Below are positions 32,796 through 43,590 of a stretch of 64,000 nucleotides of DNA, piece by piece. The stretch is from Heliocidaris tuberculata (taxonomy: Eukaryota > Echinodermata > Echinoidea > Camarodonta > Echinometridae), in NCBI GenBank assembly GCA_025618425.1, contig CM046838.1:6843655-6907654 (forward strand). Direction: 5' to 3'. Position 1 is the first letter of the stretch; each line of letters opens with the position of its first letter. Made by a program: the position numbers and the translations under genes. A model generated the notes under the pieces. That model made no database searches and was not told where the DNA came from. It was given only the letters and a program-made list of their open reading frames with translations.

Positions 32796-32898
32796 CATTA
32801 CTTGCAGCAGCGAAATAAAGCAAAACAAGCAAGAGTCCAGAAAGGGACTTTCTCCAACAGAGTAGTGAAATATTTTCTGTAGACGCCATCATTTTCAT
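32796..32898 (-). CDS. Tie: Tie-like receptor, exon 1: start codon and signal peptide
   Basis: On the minus strand, ATG at 32898-32896 opens MKMMASTENISLLCWRKSLS, followed by GLLLVLLYFAAASN and a split Gly codon. The exon closes at the strong donor GTAAGT. A positively charged stretch (WRK) is followed by a Leu-rich hydrophobic core (GLLLVLLYFAAA) and small residues, a standard signal peptide with probable cleavage near AAA-SNG. The exit phase is 1, matching exon 2, so the mature protein would start close to DIIDLTLV. In-frame Met 3 and Met 4 are alternative starts; I chose the first ATG, which has A at -3 on the coding strand but no G at +4. Together with exons 2-4 this gives 266 residues of the ectodomain. 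Confidence 0.8.
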
Positions 32899-34250
32899 GT
32901 GGTCACAAAAAAATTAGTTTGCCACTTAAATCAAATCAAGCCCTCTGTTACCAATACATATCCATCATATCAAAGTCCAAATCAAATTGTCTGCAAGTGG
33001 GCACAGTACTGGAAGCAGGACGTAAAGGGTCTTTAAATTTAGGTTTCACGTCCCAAAGTTAATCTTTAAAATTGTCCAAGATCACCTTATAGCTCTTCAG
33101 AAACAGTCTATGTACATTACTAAAACTTTTCAGTCCACTTGGGCACGATATTCGTTTTGCAGTTATTTATTCCCGAGTTATGACAATGTTTCAGCTAAAG
33201 CAAGCGGTTGCGTGTTTTGCTGTTTGAGGAATCACAATTGAACTATATGTGCATGTTCGAACTCTCTAATCATGACATGTGGATGTGGCTGTATTGAGCA
33301 TGAAGTAAGATCACCGGGTGAGATGCAACAGTTCTTCCATTAATCGATTATGCCCTGTTGAAGATCAAGACTTTGATGAAGACTGCGTTTATGTCAGATC
33401 ATTGAGCTCATCTCATCCAACTTAAGGTTTTCAGAACATACGGTCTGCAATTGTTTGTCTAACAAATATCAGCTAGGCAACTTGATCCTGTTCAAGTCAT
33501 ATTCAAGAGTACTGGTGTATTGTTTCCTTGTTCAGAAACTTAGGACTGCAAAACTATACATCACCGATAAAGTGTGTGTCATGCAATAGGCTTTCCATAT
33601 GAAATCATCCAGTAATAAGAAAGCTTGGTTGAATGTAATTTTGCACAACTGCTTTTTTTGTTGTTGTTGTTGCCTTTATTAGGTCTATTCTGATGCAGAC
33701 AAAAAACAGCAAATATAAATCAGATCCACCTTAGCTGGTGATCGCAGACCGAATGGAAGACTTCATGACTTCTGCAAAATACTTCGATTACTCGTTATAG
33801 CCTTGACAAGACTCAAGAGCGAAAAGTATACAATTTCCTCGTTGTTTCACAATTTAATTCAGGTCTGTTCTGATTTCCTTGTTATCGAAACGTGAGACTA
33901 GATCCGTCTATTGGTATCACGGAAATCTCTTAAAGCATATAACAACATGGCAATCGTACCAATGCGTTTGACTCTACGTCGTGGGTCCAGATAGCTAGTA
34001 TGGCACAACCGGAAGCGTGCCCCGATAGATTGTGTCTCATCCCAGTTTTGCAGGAGTTTTACACCATGTTCAAAATACCACATTGGTACCGGATATGAAG
34101 GCGGAAGCTGTCGGAAACTGTGGTAAAAGTTCCAGTCGAAGATTTTGTCCTTCTTATTTGAGCGAAGTTTAAAAGGAGTACACGTGATAATACTACTAGT
34201 CCACTAGTAACCTGACGTCATCCTCTTTGTTAGATTTAGGTTAAACATAT
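32899..34250 (-). promoter_or_regulatory. Upstream region of the Tie-like gene
   Basis: No repeat is recognised here except a (TTG)n tract at 33657-33672 next to CCTTTATTAGG. No clear TATA box is seen close to the start codon. Candidate ETS words occur (CCGGAAG at 34009 and CGGAAG near 34100, plus CAAGGAAA on the minus strand at about 33525 and 33875). ETS control of Tie genes is known in vertebrates, but such short words are common by chance. The transcription start is not determined. Confidence 0.3.
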
Positions 34251-34287
34251 GAAAAAGAATGAAGAAAATTTCGGCATATGGTACGAA

Positions 34288-34295
34288 TAATCTAT

Positions 34296-34362
<67 letters not shown>
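34288..34362. repeat. (TA)n microsatellite
   Basis: About 75 bases are almost pure TA with two or three TATG interruptions. The short open frame across it has no meaning. Confidence 0.9.
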
Positions 34363-34366
<4 letters not shown>

Positions 34367-35271
34367 CATATATTGTTTTATCTATTTGAACAATACACAA
34401 GGTGCTCTTTCAACAAAATGCTGGTATCACAATTTATGACATGTAATTAAGCGATGTTTTAAGGAATTTCTAGTTTTTTTTTATTATAAGGTATATTTCA
34501 TTAACACGTCAAGAATTATTTTTCATGTAAAGTTCATCAAGCTCTAGTATTTTGTCGGGTATCCGCGCCTTCTGATAATGGCTCGCATCCTCCTTGGAAG
34601 AGTGGCGTAGAGACCATGCAATCTTTCTGGGATGATGCTGCCCCAGACCCTGAAGCGATTTTCCCCCCGTACGAGTCAGCTGGGCCAGTTATAATCATTT
34701 CCGCGACTTGAATAGAGACAACGTCTGACTTCTCAACATACACGCGTTGCTGAATCAGGTGGATTTGTTCACACTTGTAGGGGTGCGTTTTCCGATACCG
34801 TTGGGTAGTATATTGCATAGAATGAATGGCGTGTTTACATAATGATTTAATTCGGTTTGATTTTAATATTATCTTATAATAACCATACCAATAGTCAGAT
34901 TTGTTAGAATGGTGTAGACTGTATTGTTTCATTTATATCCAATCTTATTTATTTGAGATGAATTAGATGTAGGCCAAAGTGATACAGGGCCTACCAGATA
35001 TAGATCTATATCTAACTTGTTATAATTCTTTAGTTGTCAGTTTTATTATTTTTTTTTTTTATCATTCATAAATTAACATTATTTGATATAGATCATCTGA
35101 ACTCAGTCTTGAAAGATTAATATAGTATAATAATAATACCTGGTTTCTATTTTTGCTTTGAACATACACAAGTAATTATTGTGGTCATGATGCTCTGCCT
35201 TCTGAAAAGAACCATTTTGAGTTTCAGTCAAGCAAAACTAGCCTGAAATGTAGGCTGACTGCAAGATCAAC

Positions 35272-35527
35272 CAGGGGCGGCGCTACAGGGGGGCAGGGGG
35301 CGGCCGCCCCTCCTATCATTTTTCAAGCAAAAAAAAAAAAAAAAGAGGAAGAAGGGGGGGGGGGAGGAGAGAAAGAGAAGGGGAAATGGAGAAGAGAAGG
35401 CTAGGGCATGCAATTATGACATAACTGTTATAGTCCTATTTGTTATTTCAAGACCCTCGACGTGCGACGTTGCTATATGCGTCATTTTGCCCCCCCCCCC
35501 CTATTTAAATACCCTGGCCGCCCCCTG
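35272..35527. mobile_element. hAT-type MITE, copy 2, with 8-bp target duplication
   Basis: The left end is CAGGGGCGGCGCTACAGG and the right end is CCTGGCCGCCCCCTG. It is flanked by the perfect duplication AGATCAAC (35264-35271 and 35528-35535). The interior is a poly-A/purine tract with poly-G and poly-C runs. It belongs to the same family as 16499-16759. Confidence 0.92.
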
Positions 35528-35691
35528 AGATCAACTAAGAAGGGATTAGCAAGTTACAACGCAACCACAGTGCGCGATACAAGTACCCACTATACCACTA
35601 TTAAATTTAATCAGTTGCTATGGATACGACCAAGATGTCTAACGTAACAGACAATATTAGACAAAAGGACATCTAGACGACGTAGATCTAG

Positions 35692-35785
35692 CGCTGTACA
35701 AGATCTTGTACAGCGATCAGTGTATACCCAAGGAGGTACTAGGCAAGCTTGCCTAGTACACTGTACTTAGTACCTCCTTGGTATA
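35692..35785. repeat. Cluster of perfect palindromes
   Basis: CGCTGTACAAGATC plus its mirror forms a 24-base perfect palindrome (35692-35715). TACTAGGCAAGCTTGCCTAG plus TA is another (35737-35758). ACCAAGGAGGTACTA-type sequence and its complement enclose the second one. Confidence 0.8.
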
Positions 35786-36731
35786 GCAGGAAAATCTTAG
35801 TTACATACCGCTACGACAGACGGACCTGCTCATGGCCTTTGTCCAAGTCGCGGAAATGATTAAATCTGGCCCAGCTGACGCGTTAGCGGTACGGGAAAAA
35901 AAATCGCGGCCTGGAAGATAAAGCGGATCAAACCCTCCCTGGTGGTTGGTCGTTCCTTGGTGAGGGCTCTCTTGATGCTATCCCACAGGTTCTCAATCAG
36001 GTTAGCATCTGGTGATTACGCCGGCCACTGCACCCCGTTTACGCCGTTTTCGCAATACCATTGGTCCATCTGGACAGCAATGTGCGCCCGTGCGTTGTCA
36101 TCCTAGAAAATGAACGGGTGTTGCGCGTCGCCGAAAATGTAACCAATAGACGGAAAAAAGTGAGAATCCAGAATCGCCCGATATCGGACGTTATCGATGT
36201 TCCCATCCACGACAACAAGATTGCCGACTCCATAGATGCCGACACACCCTCAGATCATGACTGAAACTACATTTCTTTGAGTGTAGGTCAGTCTTCCACC
36301 GTCCAATCCCTCGCTTTGGTGGCCCACGTGATGCGTATCTGGCGATTGACATGAGATATGAGAATCCTCCCCTCGAAATGCGGGCATGAAGATTTTGGGA
36401 GTAAAGGTGTCTTTGTGTCGTCCTCGTTGAGATTCTCTAGCTTACCAATCCTTTCGCTCCAGTGAGCTGCCAAAGTTTGTGTAGAGTCGAATCGGGTCAC
36501 ACGAGCCTGACGCAGGAGGTACCGATCTTCCCGACGCGTGGTCGTTCTACCTCTGCCAGGTCTTAGTTGTATGTCAAATTTGCCTGTTTCCCCATAGCGT
36601 TTACACAATCTGTACAGCGTTTGATGGCATACCTGAGATCGTTTAGCAATCTGAGCCACCGAAACCCCCTCCTCCCTCGGGGCGACGATTTGTCGGCGTT
36701 GCTCGTCAGATAACTCGGCTGTTTTAACCAT

Positions 36732-37107
36732 AGACTATGTCCACCTTCCTTTTATACCGAAATGTTGGTCATGATTCAGTGATTTAGAACAAAACACCGC
36801 TATAACAAAGAATATTCATTTACGTAAAAAGAACGAGTTTTACTATGTTGCAATACTTTTGGCAAGGGAGGGTATTGACTTTTTTTTGGATTTTTTTTTA
36901 GTATGTTGACAATTATGTTCTTAAGACATTTAAAGATGAATAAACACCGAAAATACACTATTTTTTTCCATAAGAAAATCATCCTTATTGCTTAACCCTT
37001 ACTGTACTGGGGGGGGGGGGGCTGCAATTCACGCCCCGCAACTTTCTGACTTTTTTTTTTCAAGTCTTGCGCATCTTTTGACACCAAGTTTACAAAAATC
37101 GATCATA
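36732..37107. other. Non-coding stretch upstream of the Tc1 reading frame
   Basis: The first ~160 bases are probably Tc1 leader and terminal sequence (AATACTTTTGGCAAGGGAGG at 36851), but no partner terminal repeat was found on the left side. The rest holds T runs and a G run at 37010-37021. Nothing else was seen. Confidence 0.4.
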
Positions 37108-37850
37108 CCGTAATGGAACAATCACAATGTTACAATACTGTTACCACAATATGATCATATAGTCAACTCTGTGTAAATTATGTGGAAATCGTGTGTTCAC
37201 TGCGTTGTCACAGCATTTGGTTTCATACTTTGTGGTTTACCACATAATAATCACATAGTCGAACACATTTTACACTGTTTACCACATAATTAACACAATG
37301 TATTTTCTAGTAGAATATGTGTAAACTATGTGTTTATAATGTTGTCACAGTGTGAGGTGATGAATCAGAGTGTTAACACATCGGGATGACATAGTCAGTT
37401 CTGTGTAAAATATGTTGAAACTGTGTGTTCATAGTGTTTTCACAGTGTGAGTTTATAAATCACATTGTTAACACACTGTGGTCACACAGTCAACTCTGTC
37501 ATGTCTGTGTAAAATAATGTGAAAAATATGTGTTAAGTGTTGGTCGCAGTGTGAGTTAATTAATCCCAGTCTTAACACACTGTGGTCATATTGTCAACTC
37601 TGTGTAAAATATGTGGAAATTGTGTGTACATAATGTTGTCTCAGAGTGAGTAAATGAATCATAGTGTTGACACACTGTGATTAAATAGGGAAATCTGTAT
37701 AAAATATGTGGTAATTGTGTGTTCACAGTGTGGTTACAGTGTTTGTTTTTATACGATGTGGTAATGGTGGTTTACCAAACAATCACAATCATATACAGTT
37801 TACACAGCTTAAGCCATGATTAACACAGTGTGTTCACATGTCTTCTTGTA
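37108..37850 (+). repeat. ~105-bp minisatellite rich in CACAGTGTG words
   Basis: About six units share TCAACTCTGTGTAAAATATG, then GTGTGTTCACAGTGTTGTCA, then GAGTTAATGAATCAC and GTTAACACACTGTGGTCA. The units lie at about 37162, 37398, 37485, 37595 and 37688, with a diverged one near 37260. The left edge ATGGAACAATCACAATGTTA matches in inverse the right edge of the array at 45807-45832. Confidence 0.75.
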
Positions 37851-38085
37851 CAATGTAAAATATTCAAAATGTCACGCTGTCTAAATTTAACAATGCGTGG
37901 TACGGTACGTCGGCATGCGCGGCACCGTCATAATACACGTACGTACGTGAATGCATATACAGTATATCATAGGATCTTTGCATGCTCCGGGTCCGTTGTT
38001 GACAAAAATGATGGTCGCACTGGACTCGTGGAGTACGGGAGATCCGGCGAGAGGCCCCCGAAGCATGGTTGGGAGGTGCATAACA

Positions 38086-38260
38086 GGGGCCGCGGAGCGT
38101 TTTTGAAAGTTGTGGGGCTGATCTGATTTTACTCATTAATGATAATTTCGAGCCTTTTTCCGAGATTTTGTTAACGTGTCTACTCAAAAAAAGGTGTGTG
38201 TGTGTGGGGGGCGGGGGGGGGGGGGGGGGGGGGCTGGATCCGCGGCCCATGCATAAAGCC
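38086..38260. repeat. Dispersed repeat fragment with poly-G
   Basis: GGGGCCGCGGAGCGTTTTTG, followed by a GATTTTACTCATTAATG stretch, matches 63427-63490 (GGGGCTGCGGAGCGTTTCTG, CACTCATTAATG). A (GT)n and a ~25-base G run follow at 38193-38233. The family is not identified. Confidence 0.5.
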
Positions 38261-38348
38261 AGGGCCTTGGCTGCACATGGTAAGTAGAGCTAATATTTAG
38301 ATTGCAGAATAACCGATACAGAGGCTAGTCTAAGTTACATTTCGGCTA

Positions 38349-38497
38349 TATCGTGGTAGTTGTTGAGGAAACCACTCGTTCATTTGCACGCACACGCTTG
38401 CGTGTAGAGTCTTTGGAGAGGAAAGAGGACACCAATGCGTGTGTCGCAATGAAGCGCTTCTTTGCGGAGTGAATGGTGGTTTCCTTAACCACGATAA
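38349..38497. mobile_element. Hairpin element (TATCGTGGT...ACCACGATA)
   Basis: The left arm TATCGTGGTAGTTGTTGAGG, then AAACCACTCGTTCAT, pairs with the right arm GAATGGTGGTTTCCTTAACC, then ACGATA. The ~150-base element is non-coding. Confidence 0.65.
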
Positions 38498-38756
38498 TGC
38501 CTACATGACTGACTTCATCGGGACTGAAGCTAATTTTTTATTGAAGTGAAGTTACACTTTCTGTCCAAATTGGATCTGAAAATGAACTTATTTTTTATGT
38601 AAAATCACTGAATGTTGACCCTTGCAGGTTTGCCCTTCTTAATGCATTGGGGTTTAGTATAGATTGAAAGAAGAAAACAATGACCTTTTTTTTTTTAAAT
38701 CTTTAAATTGATTTTTAGTCTACATTTATTTTTACCCTCCCCCCCCCCCCCCCCCC

Positions 38757-38998
38757 TTATGGAGACTACACCACATCTACATTGTAGGTTCCCAGATGTA
38801 ACTCCAGGGCAGGTCCGGGCAAAAATTAGCCAGAAAGTCAAGAACGTGAGGGCTGCCTTCAGGAATGCCGACTGGCTGGCTGAGAAAAGGAGGAGAATGA
38901 AGGAAAAGAGGAAAATCAAGGAAATAACAAAAGTTAAAAATGAAAGAGACAGGCAAGTGGACAGCTGGTTAATTGGAAGAAAATTTATTAATCCTTAG
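38757..38998 (+). CDS. Basic 80-codon open frame, unidentified (possible exon or transposon remnant)
   Basis: The frame reads METTPHLHCRFPDVTPGQVR, then AKISQKVKNVRAAFRNADWL, then a Lys/Arg-rich, probably helical stretch (EKRRRMKEKRKIKEITKVKN) and ends GRKFINP, stop. The first half looks like a small helical DNA-binding or SANT-like fold, but I do not recognise a family. Base composition differs from the surroundings (GC-richer, few T). A 22-base C run directly precedes it and could be part of a polypyrimidine tract before an acceptor (ATGGAG then ACTACA). It could be the last exon of a gene or a captured fragment in a mobile element. Function is unknown. Confidence 0.35.
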
Positions 38999-39102
38999 AA
39001 GACTGGTCTATTTTTTTAAAGCTGAAAAAGACTCCTTCCCCCCCCCCCTTTTTTTTTTTGGGGGGGGAGGGGTGTCTTAAAGGGGCTAAAAGTTTGACAT
39101 GC

Positions 39103-42100
39103 ATATATGTGACCCATCACGTCAAAATGAGACAGAAGTCGCATTTTTTGACATTTCATTTTATTATTGATTATTATTCTCCGTTTCATAAGCTTTAATT
39201 TGGTATATAGTTCAACTCTAGAGAGTGAGTATTAGTGGAGATAATAGCTTTTGAAACTTGAGTAAAGTAGGACTGTGGAAAAGTATTTCTTCGAGAAACA
39301 CGCTTCCAAAGTTGACTTCCGTTTTGCCGACATGCAGCATTTTCCGTTTGCAATGTCAACTAGATTTGAAAAAAAACCCCTTAGCAACCGTTTATTAATT
39401 CTAATAAAAACTAGTCCATATGTTTCTTTAGGATCTCCTCTCATGAAAACATGAATTTTAATTCATTTAAGCCATGAATTCTAACGCTTTAAGGGGTAGC
39501 AAATCAAGTAGTTTCACAGCACTGAAAAAGCTTCCCGCATCGACTTCGTGCTTTTTTCGTTGAGCCTTTCATATGCCGGTATACTCTTAGGTTGAATAAC
39601 CTAGCTATAGTCAAAAGGTTTATAAGTCTGTCATTTTGTGCGGGGAAATGTTTTAGATTATATTTCAAACTTTAAGAGGTTTTCATTTCATTATATTTTT
39701 TTCTAAATTAATCATGTAAACTTGATTTCCTTCAATGTTATTTGCTTTCTTTTTCAAAGCTTGGATTCGATTGTCGCAAAGTCATTCAAGCATGGCAAAA
39801 TTACTGAATAGACGAATCTTTGCCAAACATGATATTGACAGAGATCGTTGATGTCTGAATATAAAGCTAACTTTTTTACTTTTCGTCTTTTGAAAGAGCA
39901 ATAAAATTCGCCGCTTTTTGAAGCTTAAGAATTAACACACGATTATTGATTTTCTCTCTCTCTCTCTCTCTCTCCTTCTATATCACGCACCTGTTTCATA
40001 ATCTCGACAGAGTTGTCTTTCTTTCTTTTATAAACTATCTTTCTTTTCTGTTTACTTTTTACCAGATTAAACAACGATAGATTGAAACAGCTTCATAATA
40101 AAGAAACACTTTTATCCTGCTCTAGTTCATTCTACCTTTTAAAAAATGTATACAATCTACTAGTTTCTAAAAGCGTCTTTCTTTTCTTTTCGCCATGTCA
40201 AAGAGCTATAGAATTTGCCCCTTTCAAAGAACAAGGATTGAGTCACCTCCTGCATGCGCGAGACGATTATTGATTTTTCTTCTCTCTCATTGTCCTTCTA
40301 AATCACGCCCTTGTTTCATAATCTCGAGACAGGTCCTTTTCTGTCTGGTTAAAAAGCTACATTTCTTTTCTTTTCGGCTTTTACACGAATTAGAGAATTG
40401 GTCGCTTATCATGCTTATTATCCACATGTTCAACAGCGGGATGAAGATAAACTGCTTCTTAGCGCCGCTGTAGAACTAGAGCTTCACCAAAAAAAAAAAA
40501 AATGATAACTGCTTTTTGTAAAAATTAACGCCCAGACAATTCTCTCTTTAAACGAATAAGAGCATTGGCCGCTAATTATCATCATGTTAACTGGTGGTAT
40601 GAACATGATGAAGATAAACTGCGTCTTAGCTTAAAAGTCACTGTTTCTCTCCGCTCTAGTTAACCCGAGCTTAAAACAAATTAGGTACTTGTTTCATTAT
40701 CGCAACCAAGGGCCTTTTCATTCTAGTTAAAAAGATAATTTTCTTTTCTTTTCGGTTGTTAAAAGAGTTACAGAATTGGCCGTTTATTATCCTCATGTTC
40801 AACAGCGGGATGAATATAAACTGCTTCTTAGCGCCGCTCTAGTTAACTAGAGCTTCAAAAAAAAAAAAATAATGATAACTGCTTTTTGTAAAAATTAACG
40901 CCCAGACATTTCTCTCTCTCTCTCTCCTTCTAAATCTTTCACCTGTATCATAATTTCGACAGTTCTTCTTAATTCTGTTTTGAAAGCCAACTTTCTTTTT
41001 GTTCGGCCTTTTAAACGAATAAGAGAATTGGCCGTTAATTATCATCATGTTTACTTGCGGTATGAACATGATAGTCTGCGTCTTAGCTTGAAAGTCATCG
41101 TTTCTTTCAGCTCTAGTTAACTCGAGCTTAAAACAAATCAGGTACTTGTTGCATTATCGCAACCAAGGGCCTTTTCATTCTAGTTAAACAAATAATTTTT
41201 CTTTTCTTTTCGGCTTTAAAAGAGTTACAGAATTTGCCGCTTACAGTATTTTCCTCATGTTCAACAGCGGGATGAAAAAAAAAATGCGTATTAGCTTGAA
41301 AGTCATCGTTTCTCTCAGCTCTAGTTAACTCGAGCTTAAAACAAATCAGGTACTTGTTGCATTATCGCAACCAAGGGCCTTTTCATTCTAGTTAAACAAA
41401 TGATTTTTCTTTTCTTTTCGGCTTTAAAAGAGTTACAGAATTTGCCGCTTACAGTATTTTCCTCATGGTCAACAGCGGGATGAAAAAAAAATGCGTATTA
41501 GCTTGAAAGTCATCGTTTCTCTCCGCTCTAGTTAACTCGGGCTTTGAAATAAATCAGGCACATGTTCCTGTTTCATTATCGCAACCAAGGGCCATTTAAT
41601 TCTAGTTAAAAAAATAATTTTCGTTTTATTTTCGGCTGTTAAAAGAGTTACAGAATTGGCCGCTTATTATCCTCATGTTCAACAGCGGGATGAAGATAAA
41701 CTACTTCTTAGCGCCGCTCTAGTTATAAACTAGAGCTTAAAAAACAAAGAATAATGATAACTGCTTTTTGTAAAAATTAACACAGAGACAATTCTCTCTC
41801 TCTCCTTCTAAATCTTTCACCTGTATCATAATTTCGACAGTTCTTCTTAATTCTGTTTTGAAAGCCAACTTTCTTTTCTTTTCGGCTTTTTAAACGAATA
41901 AGAGAATTGGCCGCTAATTATCATCATGTTAACTGGCGGTATGAACATGATGAAGATAAACTGCATCTTAGCTTGAAAGTCATCGTTTCTCTCCGCTCTA
42001 GTTAACTCAAGCTTTTTAAAAAATGTGTACAATCTACTGGTTTTTAATGCATGTAGCTAAATTTCTTTTCTTTTCGCCATGTTATAAAGAAGGTATAGAA

Positions 42101-42720
42101 TTCGCCCCTATCGAAGAGCACGGATTAAGTCACCTCCAGCACGAGACGATTATTGATTTTTTTTTTCTCTCTGTCTTTGTCCTAAATCACGCGCTTGTTT
42201 CATAATCTCTACGCACATGACACAGGTACTTTTCTTTCTGGTTAAAAGGCCAATTTCTTTTCTTTTTAGTCGGCTTTTAAAAGTGTTACAGAATTTATCC
42301 CTTATTATTGTTGTGTAAAACAGTGTCGTTGTTTGTATGTCATCTTTTTACTCCGCTCGATCTAGATGCAAATTCTTTTATAGAGATCACGTGACTGCGA
42401 ACATCCAATGAACAAAGCCCCGCGTCGCTAGGGGCGGGGCCTAGCGGATGGCTTTCTTTTCGCGCTGGCTCGCACCAGCTGTCCGAAAAAATAGAAGAGT
42501 TGACCGAAAAAAAACACTCGCAGAAAAACTGCTTTTTCTACCCTTTCCCGTTATATTTAGGACTCAAATTTTTAACAGAGCATTCATGAAACATTGCGGA
42601 TTCAAATCAGCGAAGAAATTTTTTTTTACCAAATTTGAAGATTTTTAAGATTTGCCCAATTTTCTCAAGTTCTTACCCAGCGACTTCTGTCTCATTTTGA
42701 CGTGATGGGTCACATATATA
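39103..42720. mobile_element. 3.6-kb element with 40-bp terminal inverted repeats
   Basis: Left TATATGTGACCCATCACGTC, then AAAATGAGACAGAAGTCGC (39104-39142), is the exact complement of 42680-42718. The flanks do not show a clear target duplication beyond a possible TA. The interior holds the tandem array 39870-42310 and a CpG-rich patch at 42385-42485 with CCAAT and GGGGCGGGGCC words that looks promoter-like. No transposase was found. Confidence 0.75.
39870..42310 (+). repeat. Satellite-like array of about 12 units of ~200 bp
   Basis: Each unit has a CTTTTCTTTTCGGCTTTTAA block, then AAGAGTTACAGAATTGGCCG with C/T-rich or TTATCATCATGTT sequence, then GATGAAGATAAACTGC or a variant, and GCTCTAGTTAACTCGAGCTT. 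The GAATTxGCC landmark occurs at about 39893, 40207, 40392, 40563, 40770, 41025, 41231, 41439, 41655, 41905, 42100 and 42291, a spacing of 170-315. Units at 41211-41418 and 41419-41630 are nearly identical (208 bp), so the array was still being homogenised. Frames across it are not conserved. Confidence 0.8.
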
Positions 42721-43590
42721 CCTGGATGTAGTTTAAAAGATGCATACATTAATTTACTAAATATGATTTGGTCTCAAAGGATCGTGGGGTAGCCTACTTA
42801 AAAGAAAATTGCTGCTCAATGAAAAATGATTTAAGAAAATTATCGGGGGGGGGGGGGTATGATACCCACCCTCCAGTCTGTTTTAGGCTGTCTCAGTCTT
42901 TTTAGGGTTGATCTCCACCCAATTTTTATCCATTTAGACATCAGCTTCTCGGTCCACCAAGGCATAAATTTGTTAAAAATCACTCACAGTAATTAAAAAA
43001 ATTGCTTGCCAAGGAAGAGCTTCTAAAGCTTCAACTGAGTCTGGTTTGTAAGTACTAATTACTAGTTACTGTATATAATGTAGATTACGTAATGTTTTGT
43101 GGATTCATTGAGTATCAGGAAATCATATACCTCAAAGCCTGTACAATTGATTCATATTTGGAGATAAATCCTTTTAGCCAATGGTACATTGTTTGGAATA
43201 TAGTCATTCCGAGATACCAAAGTACTTTTATTATTATTATTATTATTATTAAAGGTACTGTGAAACATTGTTTTTATTTGTAATAACAAAGTGTCAAATT
43301 CGGATTTGAACTGTTAATGATCATTTGCATATCTATTATCAAAGCCCAGGAAAGGCAAAATTTTGGGGAAAGATCATAAAACGGATGCAACATATATTAT
43401 TTTGTATGAAAGCATTTCAAGAAATGCTTCTACCAGGCCAGTGACCTTGTTATTTATTTATTTATTCATTCATTTATTACTTTTTCTATCATTTCTTGGC
43501 CGAAACTAGTCTGTTAGCATTGAAATTTTCACAGATTTTCCAGAAAGCATAGGTGATCAAACTGATACATTATTCCCGCATCGAACTTTT
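42721..43590. other. AT-rich stretch, no gene seen
   Basis: It holds a poly-G run at 42845-42857, an ATT run at 43230-43251, TAAAGGTACTGTG (43251), which is complementary to CAGTACCTTTA at 44099, and a TTTA/TTCA run at 43450-43480. Nothing else is recognised. Confidence 0.5.

Larger units (their letters stand above)
34656..35907. mobile_element. 1.25-kb TIR element inserted in the Tc1 transposase
   Basis: The ends are inverted over about 45 bases. At the left are GCGATTTTCCCCCCGTACGA and then GTCAGCTGGGCCAG...CATTTCCGCGACTTG. At the right are the complements CAAGTCGCGGAAATG...CTGGCCCAGCTGACG and GTACGGG...AAATCGC. It separates the FQAA part of the transposase from the RVWG part. No target duplication is certain and no coding frame is present. 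It contains the hAT MITE copy 2 and the palindromes at 35692-35785. Confidence 0.7.
34543..36731 (-). pseudogene. Tc1-like (DD34E) transposase, broken
   Basis: On the minus strand the N-terminus (36731 down) reads MVKTAELSDEQRRQIVAPRE, a helix-turn-helix paired-type domain (GVSVAQIAKRSQVCHQTLYR), then the GRPR-like linker RPGRGRTTTRRED. After a frame break, the catalytic part reads QHPFIF, stop, DDNARAHIAVQMDQWYCENG and then SPDANLIENLWD. The Asp of DDNAR and the Glu of LIEN are 34 residues apart, which is the Tc1 DD34E signature. Three in-frame stops are visible (before GCVG, before DDNAR, before SPDAN). The C-terminus, RVWGSIIPERLHGLYATLPR followed by RMRAIIRRRGYPTKY and a stop, lies at about 34543-34650, displaced by a 1.25-kb insertion. 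It is inactive. Confidence 0.88.

Noticed and set aside
39954..42205. Several short frames in the 40-42 kb array
   Set aside because: Equivalent frames are not conserved between units, so the array is treated as non-coding.
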